A program made the translations under genes and the position numbers. The notes under the pieces are model-generated. The model did not search any database. It saw only the letters and a program-made list of their open reading frames with translations, and had not been told where the DNA came from. This document shows positions 1-11,382 of a stretch of DNA of 64,000 bases, piece after piece (position 1 is the first letter of the stretch; each line of letters starts with the position of its first letter). This DNA is from Rhynchospora pubera. Taxonomy: Eukaryota > Streptophyta > Magnoliopsida > Poales > Cyperaceae. The stretch is from contig CM051459.1 of assembly GCA_028095005.1 (NCBI GenBank), positions 271,331,229 through 271,395,228 on the forward strand. The letters are read 5' to 3'.

Positions 1-669
1 AAAGTAAACAATATTGAGTGCACGTACACGAAGAATAAGCAGCAAAACCATTAATCATCTCTGTTTCAAACTATGGAAATTAGCTTTATTAAAGGGGAAG
101 AAAGTGAAGCAAAAAAGCATTCTTGTTCGCTAAGTTGACCATGAGTCCATGACTGTTCAACCTAATTTTTTTCTAATGGCACAAAGGAATAATTATCTAT
201 TATGATATATTCCTATTACTGACACTCTTCTAAAGTCACAGCAGTTATATGTGTAGATAGCCTTCAAAATTTCGAAAAAAAATTCAATTTATTTGAGTAA
301 ATCAAAGCCAATAAGAAAATTAGCAGTAACTTCCAAACCTCACAAAAGAGAGAAGAAAGACCAAAAGTTAAAAAAAAAAGGGAAGAAAAATTAGGCATGA
401 AATGAGGGACTATCAATGGAATAAGGTAAAAATAAATAACAAAAGGCAATAGACGAATTAAGGCTGAATTTATTAAACAGAGAAAATTTAATTTCCTTCA
501 TGCTATGCAAGTTAACAGTATTTGGCAGTATTTCAACCTTGGACATCAAACAGCAGAATGATGATCCCAAATCTCAATAATTAGCATCAAATCAATACTC
601 TACTATCTATAGGAACCTAAGAAGTGAAACATAGCATGATGCCATAAACAATTTACTTCCTCGTTTAAT
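1..669. other. Upstream region without a recognisable gene
   Basis: AT-rich sequence in which I see no gene, repeat boundary or RNA. It lies directly upstream of the receptor-kinase ORF, where the missing lectin-domain part would be expected, but I could not read a B-lectin domain in any frame here. Confidence 0.5.
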
Positions 670-2373
670 TTGTGCCAAATGGTTAATACAACCAAAATGG
701 TTCCAAACTTATGCTTAATAATTTTTTTAATCAAATTGCACAGATACACAGTAGATGCAGGGGGGCCTATTTACACTAGATCAATTATGCGAGTCAATGG
801 ACAAATACAAGCGCAAGCATGGTTTGACAGTTCCAAACGATGGATTGTTGAATGGCCCATCCCCAATTTATGTGATGTGTACTCTGCTTGTGGTGCATTC
901 GGCATATGTGATCAGACAAATGCAAACCAGTACTGCACATGTCTTCCTGGATTCGAACCTGATTCCCCATCCTATTGGGATGTTGTCAATTCATGGAATG
1001 GGGGCTCTTGCGTCAGAAAGTCCAGCTTGAAATGTGATAGAAAAAATTCAAGCAAAAATGAAAATCAAGATGGGTTTCTTATGGTTTCCAGTATTAAGCT
1101 GCCGACTGATAGTTATGAGTTATTGCAAGTCCAAAGCCATAAACATTGCGAATCAGCTTGCTTCAATAACTGCTCTTGCAGTGCTTATGCTTACAGAGAT
1201 AGCAAGTGTAGAATTTTTATTGGTGAGATCAGGAACATCAAACGTGTTTCAAGTAGCAGTCCTGATGCAAGTGCTTTTTACCTCCGACTCGCACAATCTG
1301 ATCTTCCAAGAAAAACATCTAGCAATAAAACATACGAAATAAAAGTACTTGCTACCATTGGTGCTTTTGTATTCATTCTAGTATGTGCTTGTTTGGTGGT
1401 TTTACTCAGAAGAAGGATTTACCAAAATTCGGTAACAACAAATGGGTATCTAAATCAATTTAGGTATACCTTCCTAGTAGATTGTACAAAAAGATTTTCG
1501 CAGAAGCTCGGAAAAGGGAGTTTTGGTTCAGTTTTTAGGGGTCAATTACCTGATTCAACCCCAATAGCAGTGAAGAGACTTGAAGGGTCGCGACAAGGTG
1601 AGAAGCAATTTCGAACAGAGGTGAAAACCTTAGGACAGATTCAACATGTAAATTTGGTACGGCTACATGGTTTTAGCCTGAAAGGAGAAGAGAGGCTCTT
1701 AGTCTATGCTTTTATGCCGAATAGTTCCCTTGACAGTAACCTGTTCAATGATGGGGCCAAAACTCTGAGTTGGAATATCCGATTTCAAATAATTCAAGGT
1801 GTTGCACGGGGTCTTGCGTATTTGCATGAAGAGTGCAGAGACCGCATCATACATTGTGATATAAAACCTGAAAATATTTTATTGGATGCCACATTTTCGC
1901 CAAAAATAGCTGATTTTGGCTTGGCAAAGCTCATCGGGCGAGATCTCGGGGAAGTTTTGACAACCACAAGAGGTACCTTAGGCTATCTTGCACCAGAATG
2001 GATTTCGGGCCTACCTATCACAGCAAAAGCTGACGTCTACAGCTACGGAATGATGTTGTTTGAAATTGTATCAGGAAGGAGAAACCGTAAGGCAACAAAA
2101 AATGGGTATTTTCCAGTATGGGCAGTAAGAAGTATCAGTTCGGGTGAAGTACAATCATTGTTGGATGAGAGATTGGAAGGCCAAGCAGATTTGGAGGAAG
2201 TGGCCAGGGTTTTGTGCGCAGCAAGTTGGTGCATACAAGATTATGAATCGCATCGTCCGACAATGACTGAAGTGCTGCGGCTTCTAGATGGATCTCTGAC
2301 TGTAGGTGTCGCACCGGTACCGCGGTCTCTTGAAGAAGTTGCCTGTGATGAAGAACTGTCTTTTTTTTTCTAG
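670..2373 (+). CDS. G-type lectin S-receptor-like Ser/Thr kinase, lacking the N-terminal lectin domain
   Basis: A 567-residue open frame. Residues about 30-100 match the second half of the S-locus glycoprotein/EGF-like region (cysteine pattern around CDVYSACGAFGICDQ). A PAN/apple-like domain follows (about 135-210), then a transmembrane helix (226-246) with basic stop-transfer RRR, then a complete kinase domain. Kinase landmarks are the glycine loop GKGSFG (281-286), Lys302, catalytic loop HCDIKPEN (His395-Asp397, a non-RD kinase), DFG at 415-417 and GTLGYLAPEW. Known relatives are intronless plasma-membrane receptors of about 800 residues with two N-terminal lectin domains. Here roughly 250 residues, including the signal peptide and B-lectin domain, are absent, and the first ~29 residues do not look like family sequence. 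The true start is therefore doubtful. It is either a 5'-truncated paralogue or a degenerate gene; the kinase part has no stops or frameshifts. Confidence 0.85.
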   Translation: MCQMVNTTKMVPNLCLIIFLIKLHRYTVDAGGPIYTRSIMRVNGQIQAQAWFDSSKRWIVEWPIPNLCDVYSACGAFGICDQTNANQYCTCLPGFEPDSPSYWDVVNSWNGGSCVRKSSLKCDRKNSSKNENQDGFLMVSSIKLPTDSYELLQVQSHKHCESACFNNCSCSAYAYRDSKCRIFIGEIRNIKRVSSSSPDASAFYLRLAQSDLPRKTSSNKTYEIKVLATIGAFVFILVCACLVVLLRRRIYQNSVTTNGYLNQFRYTFLVDCTKRFSQKLGKGSFGSVFRGQLPDSTPIAVKRLEGSRQGEKQFRTEVKTLGQIQHVNLVRLHGFSLKGEERLLVYAFMPNSSLDSNLFNDGAKTLSWNIRFQIIQGVARGLAYLHEECRDRIIHCDIKPENILLDATFSPKIADFGLAKLIGRDLGEVLTTTRGTLGYLAPEWISGLPITAKADVYSYGMMLFEIVSGRRNRKATKNGYFPVWAVRSISSGEVQSLLDERLEGQADLEEVARVLCAASWCIQDYESHRPTMTEVLRLLDGSLTVGVAPVPRSLEEVACDEELSFFF

Positions 2374-2510
2374 TCTTACCGAGTGAACTACTAGTCCTTA
2401 ATTTGAAGCAGCAGCTAGCTTTACGTATAGTGTAGTAAAGTTAATAATTCAATTTAAGTTCTTGGCATCGAGCCTTATATATGTGGTCTATGAGAAATAC
2501 TTGCAATAAA

Positions 2511-2602
2511 GGATTGTGGCCTAAAGACCAGTATTTTTTAAAGTATTTAAGCCGTTATTGAGTGAGACCTTGCTGTTACGCTTGGGCAAAGTACAGCGAT
2601 AG
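2511..2602. repeat. Copy 1 of a ~90-bp direct repeat flanking the LINE
   Basis: This stretch, in the 3' flank of the receptor kinase, recurs with only a few differences at 5490-5581, immediately after the poly(A) end of the LINE. The shared core includes ctaaagaccagtattttt and ttattgagtgagacctt. A shorter third match (around ctaaagacc) is at about 7655-7683. Confidence 0.85.
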
Positions 2603-2754
2603 TCCCAACTCCCAAACATACCCAGACCAATGTTTATCATCCTATTTTTTTTCATCCAACCATCCAAACAAGCGTTGAATATAAAATTCAGGCGCGTCTC
2701 TTTTTCTCTCCCATTTTCCGCTCAAACAGATGCCTCTTCTTCTTCTTTAGACTA

Positions 2755-5489
2755 GGTCCAAGTGGATGATCAGACTGTTTGACCAGTTAGAGGAAATCAG
2801 GGTCCTTAACAATTATGAGTTCCATTTAAGAGTCCAGTTGCGTGAACATGTTTTTCGTCTAATACACATTCAAGAAGAAAAATGGAAACAACGGAGTTCT
2901 ATTAATTAACTGGCTAAAATTAGAGAACAAGAACACATCTTTCTTCCATGCTGTTGCCAACTCAAGAAGGTTACAAAACTATATTTCCATGCTTCAAGTT
3001 GAGTCATCAACTTTTACTGAACAAAGGGAAATATCTCAAGCTTTCTTTCATCACTATAATTCCATTCTTGGAACTAATGCTCCGGTAACCGGTCCTTTCG
3101 ATCTCACAGGAATTTTGGGCCCAAAATTGGACCTTGTAGAATTAGGACTCCCTTTGACTGAAGTTGAAATCTCCGAAGCAATATCTACTCTCTCTTCTGG
3201 AAAATCTTCAGGACCAAATAGGTATCCAATTGAGTTCTATAAAAAGTTTTGGCTGATTATAAAACAGGACGTTATGGATGCTGTAAAGGAATTCCAAACA
3301 GGGAGTTTTCACTTCCAAAAACTCAATAAAGCTTATATAACTTTGGTCCCCAAAATTATAGACCCTAAATGCTTCAGCGACTATAGGCCCATCAGTGTAA
3401 TCAACTCATTCTCAAATATCATCACTAAGGCACTGGCAACTAGACTTCAAAGAGTTATTGACAAGTTGATAAGCCCTCTTCAAACAGCCTTCACAAAAGG
3501 GAGATCCATTATGGAATCTTTCTTAACTGCCAATGAATACATCTCTTTTTTCTATAAAGAGAAAATACCAGCAATCATCTACAAAGTTGATTTTGCAAAG
3601 GTTTTTGATACGGTGGGACCTTCCTAATTAATCTAATGATAGAAAAAGGATTCCCTCCTACATGGATTAATTGGATTCTATATATCCTCAAATCTTCTTC
3701 TTCTTCGATTAGAATAAATGGGATAGACACTGAGTCTTTTCAACACAAAAGAGAGTTTAGACAAGGTGATCCTTTATCTCCATTGTTATTCAACTTGGTA
3801 GTTCAGGCACTCCAGAACTTTCTACAAAATGCATCTACTCTGCTTTCTCAACAACTTAGTTTTCGTCCAATTGCACTCCAGTATGCCGATGACACTATTC
3901 TAGTCATGGAAGCTGATCCGCGCACCCTAAAGGTTGTGGCTGAGGTTCTCCGTAATTTCTCTTTAATTACAGGACTTTAGATCAACTACAACAAAAGTGT
4001 CATCATCCCAATCTCGCTTACCATGGAGGCAGCTGTTACTGCATCGTCTATCTTGGGTTGCTTTAGGAAGGAACTCCCGATGAGTTATCTGGGACTACCC
4101 TTATCGGCAAAAAAATTGAGAAAGACCGACTTCTTACCACTGATACAGGCAGTCCAGAGTAGATTACAAGGATGGAAATCTCGGTTTCTCTCAATTGGCG
4201 GTAGACTGAGGTTGGTCAACTCAGTGCTCTCTGCTATGCCTTTGCATTACATGCAGGTCATACGCCTCCCTGCTTGGCTTCTTAAGCATCGAGATAGAAT
4301 TCGACGTAACTTCTTTTGGAAAGGAAACGAGAAATGTGTCGGAGGTCACTGTCTAGTCACTTGGCAAAATTGTTGCCTACCAAAACAGATTGGAGGTATT
4401 GGCATTCTTAATCTTGACTGTCAGAACCAAGCTCTTCTGCAAAAATGACTTTGGAAATTACAATCAAAACTTGAGTCTATCTGGACAAAGACGGTTCGTA
4501 CACTATATGGCACTTCGGACATTACACAACTTTTATCGATGCAGCATATATCGCACAGTTTGAAGGATATCATTGGGGGTTCCCCTTTTTTAAATATTTC
4601 TATTGCTCGAAACCCTCAAGATAACAGAGTCTCTTGGCGATGGACACCAGACGGCAACTTTTCATCAGCCTCTGCGTAAAAATTTATCGTCGATGCTGGT
4701 CTTCGAAACCTGATTCTTGCCTTCACTTGGAAGATTAAAGCTCCCACCAAGGTCAAAGTGTTCATTTGGCTCCTACTTAAGGACAGAATATTGACCCAAG
4801 CAAACTTGCAAAAACGAAACTGGCCTTCAATTACCAATTACATCCTATGTCCTTCTTCTTTTACCGAAGATAGTGAACATCTATTTTTGGAATGCGTTTT
4901 TGCAAAAGCAACTTGGGCGCAGGTGATGACATCAAATCCTTATGCCTGGCGTAGCAATCTATTGGATTTTTGGTGGAACAACAGAAATACTACAAATAAA
5001 TCAAAATCTACCCTTTGAGATTCAACTTGGGCGGCATGATCCAAAAAGAAGATTCGGATAAAAAAAAAAGATAAAAAAGAAGGTCAAAAAGAAGATTCGG
5101 ATCAAGAAGAAGGTCAAAAAAAAGATTCGGATAAAAAAGAAGGTCAAAAAAAAGATTCGGATCAAAAAAAAAATCAAAAAGAAGATTTTTTGGATTGGAA
5201 GAAAATGATCCGTTGGTTGATCTGGAAGGAGAGAAATGCTAGAATTTTCAACAATCGCTCCTCCACGGCCATACAGCTGGCCAATGATATTTCCATCCTA
5301 TCAAGACAATGGTTCTTCAATTGTTGATTTTTTATTGTTGCATCAGGATAGCACTTTTTGGTGTCTTTTGGACATTGGAACTTTTTTCCTTTTTCTGACA
5401 TTTTTGTAATTAGCTTGTAATTCTTTAAGTTTTTATTTTTTTAATAAAATTGTTGGTTGGCTCTCACCAACTAACCTTAAAAAAAAAGG
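2755..5489 (+). mobile_element. Decayed L1-type LINE (non-LTR retrotransposon), ORF2 3' part
   Basis: Translated fragments give a plant L1 ORF2 in order. The linker before the reverse transcriptase (RT) contains the remnant NTSFFHAVANSRR. The RT fingers contain DYRPISVINSFSNIITKALA. The RT palm contains the active-site motif YADD at 3882-3893. The thumb (FLSIGGRLRLVNSVLSAMP) and a zinc-binding RVT domain (EDSEHLFLEC) follow, then a WLIWKERNARIF C-terminus and a 3' UTR ending in an A-tail at 5481-5489. The element is 5'-truncated, with no endonuclease domain or ORF1. It is broken by a small indel near 3615-3625, in-frame stops at 3978 (TAG), 4446 (TGA), about 4677 (TAA) and 5016 (TGA), and a further frame change near 2905. 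It is immobile. The exact 5' end is uncertain (2603-2760). Confidence 0.9.
5051..5190 (+). repeat. 30-bp minisatellite inside the LINE C-terminal coding region
   Basis: gattcggat recurs at 5051, 5094, 5124 and 5154. The last three are spaced exactly 30 bp and stay in the LINE reading frame, giving tandem 10-residue units of the type DSDKKEGQKK. The first copy is out of frame by one base (43-bp spacing). The repeat lies just before the conserved WKKMIRWLIWKERNAR end of ORF2. Confidence 0.8.
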
Positions 5490-5581
5490 TTTGTGGCCTA
5501 AAGACCAGTATTTTTAAGTATTTAATTAAGCCGTTATTGAGTGAGACCTTGCTGTTGTACTTGGGCAAAATACAGCGATAG
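5490..5581. repeat. Copy 2 of the ~90-bp direct repeat, immediately after the LINE tail
   Basis: Nearly identical to 2511-2602. It starts at the first base after the LINE A-tail and is cut by the hAT element that begins at 5582. After the hAT element the match may resume weakly at 7166-7190. The arrangement suggests an unusually long target duplication made by the LINE, later split by the hAT insertion. Confidence 0.75.
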
Positions 5582-7165
5582 TAGGGGTGAAAACGGAAAT
5601 CGTTCAAATCGTTTTTTCGTTTCGTTTCGTGTAAAACGAAATGAAACGGAATGGAATTTCGGTTTCGTCTCATGGGCGAAACGATTAAACGCAAATAGAG
5701 ACAGTTTCGTCTGTATAACGAAACGATTAGCGAAATTGTACTGTTTCGTTTCGTTTCAATCGTTTGTTTCGTGCCACATTCTACATCATTATTGTTATTA
5801 TTGATATACAGCGACCACAGCGGAGAAAACTAAGAAGACCCAAGTTTTCCGCCGCTCCCAGTCAGAACGAAATTTCGCTAAGGTTTCATCTTCACCCTGC
5901 GCCGCTCACCCTCCTTCTCCGATCTCTACTCACCGTCCTTTCTTCTCTCCGATCTCTACTCACCCTCCTTGTTTCTATCTCCGCCGTAACCTCCTCTCCT
6001 TCTCCTCTCTGATCGCCTCCATCAGAGACCCCCTCTCCTTCCTTCACTGCCTTACACCCAGGCAGCTCTTCCGCTTCGACATAGGAGAAGGATCCGCCTC
6101 CGCCTCCGGTTGCGCCTGCTCAAGGCAGTTCCTCCTCTATCTTTGCTTGCACAGTCAGATTGCTCCTAATTATATGGAGAAACCATGGTGCAACATCTTC
6201 CTCTTCAACTTCCACTTCAAATTCCATCTCATCCTCACTACTCATTTATTGAATTGATTATCGAGCAAACCCACGCTCAGAAGCTATGAGTTTGGATTCT
6301 TCTTCGTTAAGTTCTAAAGGCCTTGTATTCAAGCTTGATTTCCATGAGGACTCTTCTGCTAGGTAAGAATATGATGAAGCTTTTATGCAATTTTCTGCAA
6401 TCTAAGGAAGCTTTTATGCAATTTTGGTGATATGGTTTTTTGAGATGCTTTTTTGAGATGTAATAATTACATAATTGTTGGCAAATTTGTGCAATTAGAT
6501 TTGTCAGCTTGAACAGTTTGAAACATGCTTTTTTGAGATATAATAACTCATGGCTTTGTTAGCTTGAACAATTTACTGAGGGTTTACAGATTTTGAAATT
6601 AGCTTGAACAGTTCAACAATTGGATTTTGTGCAATTAGTAATAATCTCACAACTTGAGCAATTTACTACGAGTTTTTGTTTTACTGGAAAAAAATCCAGT
6701 TTGTACCAGTTTATCAGTTTTTCAATGAATTTGGATTTTTGATTATTATTTGTGCTAAAAAAATCAGTTTGCACCAGTTTACCAGTTTGTTGTTTTACTG
6801 GTTTTGTTGCTTGTACCAGTAAATTTAACGAATCTAGTACTAGAAAAAAATCCAAATTTGTACCAGAATTCTTTCCTGGTTTTGATTTGTATGCCTAAAG
6901 TGGATTTTCATTTCTTATACCGCTTATTTGAAAAATAAAAAAATGGAAGAACAGTAAAACTAAAAAAAATGAAAAACGGTAAAACAGTTGACACGATTGA
7001 ACCGTTCTAATCGCTGTAAGGTAACGAAACGATTAACGCAATTATTATCACTTGTGTTCACACGACGAAACGATTAATGAAAAAAAGAAATTTTTCGTCC
7101 CCTAGGGCAAAACGATCAACGCAACAATGCAGTTGCGTGATCGCTTAGATCGTTTTGCAGCCCTA
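5582..7165. mobile_element. Non-autonomous hAT-like DNA transposon (~1.6 kb)
   Basis: The left end starts TAGGGGTGAAAACG; the right end read on the opposite strand starts TAGGGCTGCAAAACG. Both fit the Ac-type hAT terminal consensus (C/TAGGGATGAAA). Subterminal regions are full of cgtttcgt/aacgaaacg motifs on both sides, as expected for hAT transposase-binding repeats. No transposase is encoded. The interior has a GC/CT-rich leader-like stretch (5820-6250) and a short ORF with a splice donor. A clean 8-bp TSD is not visible, possibly through mutation. Confidence 0.7.
6286..6362 (+). other. Candidate captured exon inside the hAT element
   Basis: An ATG opens 25 codons (MSLDSSSLSSKGLVFKLDFH and onward) and ends at a good donor, CTAG|GTAAGAA. 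It is preceded by about 400 bp of GC-richer, CT-rich sequence resembling a plant 5' leader, unlike the AT-rich rest of the element. I do not recognise the protein. It is probably a transduplicated first exon rather than a working gene. Confidence 0.35.
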
Positions 7166-8546
7166 GTCTCAAACGTATCGCAGATCAATAAGTAGTTCAC
7201 TAGTTCAGTAGCTCTCCTTCGTCTCTGAAGGCCCAAGAAAATGTTATCTCGTCTAAAGGCCCAAACGGGTCTTTAGACTCTATTATGATTTCATCCCCAA
7301 AAATGTAAAAATATTATTAAAATAAACGAAAATTTTGATTTAATAACTAAAATACTCCAAAATTTAAAAATATTATTAAAATATCGGACTTTCAAAGTTC
7401 GACATTACCTAAAATCAGACATTTGTTTCGCCAATTAGTAAGATACTTGTGATAAAGAGGCAAAGAGCTGTCTATTTGTTTTGAGTTTTAGTCTCAAGTA
7501 AATTAATTGCATGTCCTTAATTTTAACGCAGCAATTAACTGGCTTTGTTCAACATACATAGTAGAACAATTCATAATGCAATTTGTTCTTTGCCTCATGT
7601 CATTGTTTAACATACATAGTAGAACAATTGTATGTTCAACAAATCAGGACTATTTTGCAATGAAGGTTTGTGGTCTAAAGACCGTGCAAGAAGAAAACTA
7701 AATGTAAACAGGCTTCTTTGAAATGTGTACTTGCTAGGAATTCTTTAATTTATAAAGTTAAGTTTTGTGATTTTATACCTAAAAAGATATCTGCGATATT
7801 TAATAAAGTGGTGTCCAAAATGAAAATATAAAATTGTAGCTAATTTTCTTTATAATTTAGAAAAAAAAAATATGCATAAACTTTTAATATAATTTGAAAA
7901 TTATTTGTCTAATCGATCTCGTCCCATTAAAAGTGAATCATTGATGCATCTCGTTTGTCAACATCGGACTATAAACCATAGTTATTCGTCAACGCATCTC
8001 ATCCTTTAACATCTCTAAACCAGGTGCAGAACGCGTAAACGCATTAGACTATGGGTAAATTCGGCGTAAAACAACCAAACACTGACACGTCGGAAATTTT
8101 ATCATTTTATTTATCATACAGTTCCGTTTATTCAATTTAAATTTTTTTTGTTGTTTTCCCTACGGTTCATTACCAAATACCCAAAAAAAAAAATGGTTTT
8201 TTGTTTCCCACTGAGAAACAAACAGAACGCTGGTGTAAAAAGCCAGATCCAATAGCATTTCCCCTTCATCATCTTCTCGGATCCGAGTCCTCGCATCACA
8301 TATTCACATCCCACGGTCCAACTGTCAATCGAGAACCATCCTCGCCTCCTCCTTTCTTTCTTCTACTTCTCTCTACTTTCCATCTCTTTATTTATTTATT
8401 ATTATTATTATCAGTTTCGAGCTAAGTTGCAAGAGAAAACAAAACGCATCTGTAGATTTCAACTTGATAGAAAGATAGATCAACCAAAATTTAAGAAGAT
8501 CGAACAGCAAAGCAAAACCCTCTCAAACCCTAGCTCCTCCTCCGCC
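7166..8546. other. Intergenic region upstream of the stress-protein gene
   Basis: Contains a 21-bp direct repeat (aacatacatagtagaacaat at about 7550 and 7609) and a third partial copy of the LINE-flanking repeat (about 7655-7683). From about 8335 it has a CT-rich leader-like stretch that probably belongs to the transcript of the following gene. An in-frame upstream ATG at 8427 exists but codes for no family sequence. Confidence 0.5.
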
Positions 8547-9993
8547 ATGCAGAACAACACCAAGACCACCTCCGACCTCCCCGCGGCGCCACCCTCCGTC
8601 AAGGCGCCCACTCCCACGCCCGCCACAACAGTGGGCCACCTCACCCAGTCGCCCCGCGTCTTCTTCTCCTCCGTCTCTGCCTCCTCTCCCCGCCGAGTCG
8701 CAATCGCCGTCGATTTATCCGACGAGAGCGCCTACGCTGTTCGTTGGGCTGTGCAGAACTACCTCCGCCCAGGGGATGCCGTGGTGCTCCTCCACGTACG
8801 CCCCACCTCTGTCTTGTATGGTGCCGATTGGGGCTCAATAGACATGTCTCTTTCGTCGACAGGTGAAGATGCCACTGAGGAGTCCCAACAGAAGCTTGAA
8901 GATGATTTCAATACATTTACAACTACTAAGGCGCAAGATCTGGCGCAGCCGCTGGTGGATGCACAGTTCCCATTTAAGATCCATATCGTCGAGGATCACG
9001 ACATGAAAGAAAGACTTTGCCTTGAGGTAGGAACAGAAAGTCAAATTAATTAGCTAAATTCAAATGAAAAAAAAAAATTGTCTCTGAAATAGTTTGGGAT
9101 GCCCCTGGTTGGGATTCATATAATTTTATTGGTGTTAACAAAAACTATTCTCATTGGCCAGCAAGTGATATTATGTAGACCAATTTGTATCACTTAATAG
9201 CTGCTTCATGGCTTTGTGACTATATTTCAATTAACCAGTATAACTCAGAGTTGATATTAGGTTGTGGTTTTTATGACTAGGTTTTATTTAGCTAGAGAAC
9301 GAATTGAGTCTTAAATCATTTTTTCCCTTCATTATGTCATTAATCAAATTCTGAGATGCAAAATTGCAAAGGATCCTTTATGAATCTCCAAATCCGCTGT
9401 CAAACAAAACATATTGATTGATATTGTTATTTAATTGTAACATAATGTATTGCAAGCCTAGTAGACTAGGATCAGCCTCTAGACTGACAATTCAAACTGG
9501 ATCAACTGAAATAAGTATCTTGATGGGGGCAAAGATAAATAAATAATTATTGTTAACTAAGCAGTTTCCAATTACTTATAGACCAATAAGCTTTGTATAA
9601 TCTGCTATACTCTGAGTATGTTACTTACATAATGGACACTGATTTGTAATTGTCCATTCAACTAGGAATTAAATAAAATCATCTGTGCTGTGACAGGTTG
9701 AGAGGCTGGGCTTGAGTGCAATGATAATGGGTAGCCGAGGTTTTGGAGCATCACGAAGGGCCAGCAAAGGCCGGCTAGGAAGTGTGAGTGACTACTGTGT
9801 GCACCACTGTGTTTGCCCTGTTGTGGTTGTCAGATTCCCTGATGATGGCTCAGCTGTTTCAAAGGAGGGCACAAACGCAAAGGACAAGGAACCAGAGCTT
9901 CATCCTGTACCTGAAGAACCTGAGTATCACGATGCATCAGAGGATCAGAAAGGTATGTCTACTACTTATAAAAGCTACACTGTAACCAAGTAA
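8547..9993 (+). CDS. Universal stress protein family protein (PHOS32/PHOS34-like)
   Basis: Exons 8547-9026 and 9697-9993, joined in phase 0 (gag|gtagg .. acag|gttgag), give about 258 residues. After a Pro/Ala/Ser-rich N-terminus the UspA fold begins with RRVAIAVDLSDESAYAVRWA (about 50-70), followed by VVLLHVRPTSVLYGADWGS. The ATP-binding signature MGSRGFGA..GRLGSVSDY is at the start of exon 2, followed by VCPVVVVRFPDD. The family is cytosolic, binds ATP, and some members are phosphorylated in defence signalling. I chose the ATG at 8547 (context cgccATGC) because family similarity starts there; an upstream in-frame ATG at 8427 encodes unrelated sequence. The 3' end is uncertain: AAAG|GTATGT at 9952/9953 is a strong donor, so the native C-terminus may instead be spliced to a short last exon (acceptors near 10218 or 11820). 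Confidence 0.88.
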
Positions 9994-10454
9994 AATGTAA
10001 CTACACTACAAGTCAGAAATTACTTTTTGAATGTTGAATAACAGAACATCATGTATATGCTATTCCATATTGTGGTGAAACAATGTGCAAGAGGGACCAT
10101 TTTGGACTTATTCTGTGTTTATTAAGGAAGGGATCGATTTAGGGGATACATGTTTCTTCGGGGCAAATATGATAGATGCTATGTCTTGAGAGGGTAGCTG
10201 TGATGTTCTCACTCTGCAGGGTTGTAAATTAATTAGAAATTGTTTACAGATACTTCCAAATGACATCTTTCTTTGGAAACATATTCTACTCCAACTTTGG
10301 CAAGTTAGAACTTTGGTGGAAAGTAAAGATATATCATATAGCCGTTAACATATGTCCATATGGTGCGTAGGTTTAATAACTATAGTTGTGGCTTCCTTTT
10401 TTTCTGGGGGAGTGCCCTTCCTGGTGATCTTATATTATTTATATGGCTCACATT
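9994..10454. other. 3' flank or last intron of the stress-protein gene
   Basis: No separate gene seen. A plausible acceptor (ctctgcag|ggttg, about 10218) would add two codons and a stop to the USP gene if the 9952 donor is used. Confidence 0.35.
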
Positions 10455-10870
10455 GACAGGGCAGAGCCAAGCGTAACAGGGTGGGGGGGGGGGGGCACCC
10501 AAAGATTTGAGTTCTCCTCTAATTATTAGATTAACTTTGATATAATTATCTATAGATAAAATAACTGCCTCCCTACACCAACACCCACCCCCTCGTAGGC
10601 GAATGTCAGTGGAGAGAATGGGGTGCAATCTCACCCATTTTTTTATTCATATATACTTGTTTATATTAAATTTTTGGTAATATATTGATATTTTCTTAAG
10701 AAATATTATATTTGAACCCCATAAAATGTAATGTAATTCTATTGTTGACCCAATTTTTTAAAATTTTCGTTATCAATATGACATTATACATTAATACTAA
10801 TATATAGTTTAGCTTGAACCCCTTTGAAATTTTTTCTGGCTTTGCCAATGCCCCCACTCCCACCCCCACC
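10455..10870. mobile_element. Possible hAT-type MITE remnant
   Basis: The left side has gcagagcca and the right side its imperfect complement tggctttgcc, next to a run of G (about 10483-10497) and a C-rich tract. The ends resemble the common plant MITE with a GGCGGAGCCA-type terminus. No TSD is visible, so this is tentative. Confidence 0.3.
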
Positions 10871-11382
10871 GTCCAAACTTTTACCCTTGCTCGGCTTGTG
10901 CACATTGAGTGATAGGAGGAGCAATGTTTCAGTGAGTTGTAGGTGAGGCTTCTGACTTGGTTTTGACAGAGGTGTGGATTGTGTGCTTCTGGTAAGATCA
11001 TTTTTTACTTTGCTTGTGGTATCGGATTGGCATTTTGGATAATTTGAAGAGTCGCAGTGGGAGAGAAGCCCTTTTTCCTTCATACCCTTCAAACATAATA
11101 TTTTTTTCCTCACATCAAGTGATAGGAGGAGCAATATCTCAGTCAGACTTGTAACAGGGTTTTAAATATTAATTTTTTTTAGTTTAGGTGCTTCGATATT
11201 TCTCTTCTTCGTTTACAATATTAGAAATTGTGTTGTTGTCCTTTATATTTCTCAACTCCATTTGGACTCTGCAAGTCAGTTTTATTAATAGAATATTTAT
11301 GTTTTTCAGATGCTTGAGGTACTCCTTGGTTTTTCATGTACTAGTTTGGATTCAGGTAAACAAGAGTATAATATTCAGTAAT

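Noticed and set aside
7655..7683. Palindrome ggtctaaagacc as a regulatory site
   Set aside because: Best explained as part of the repeat shared with 2511 and 5490; the other copies are not palindromic.
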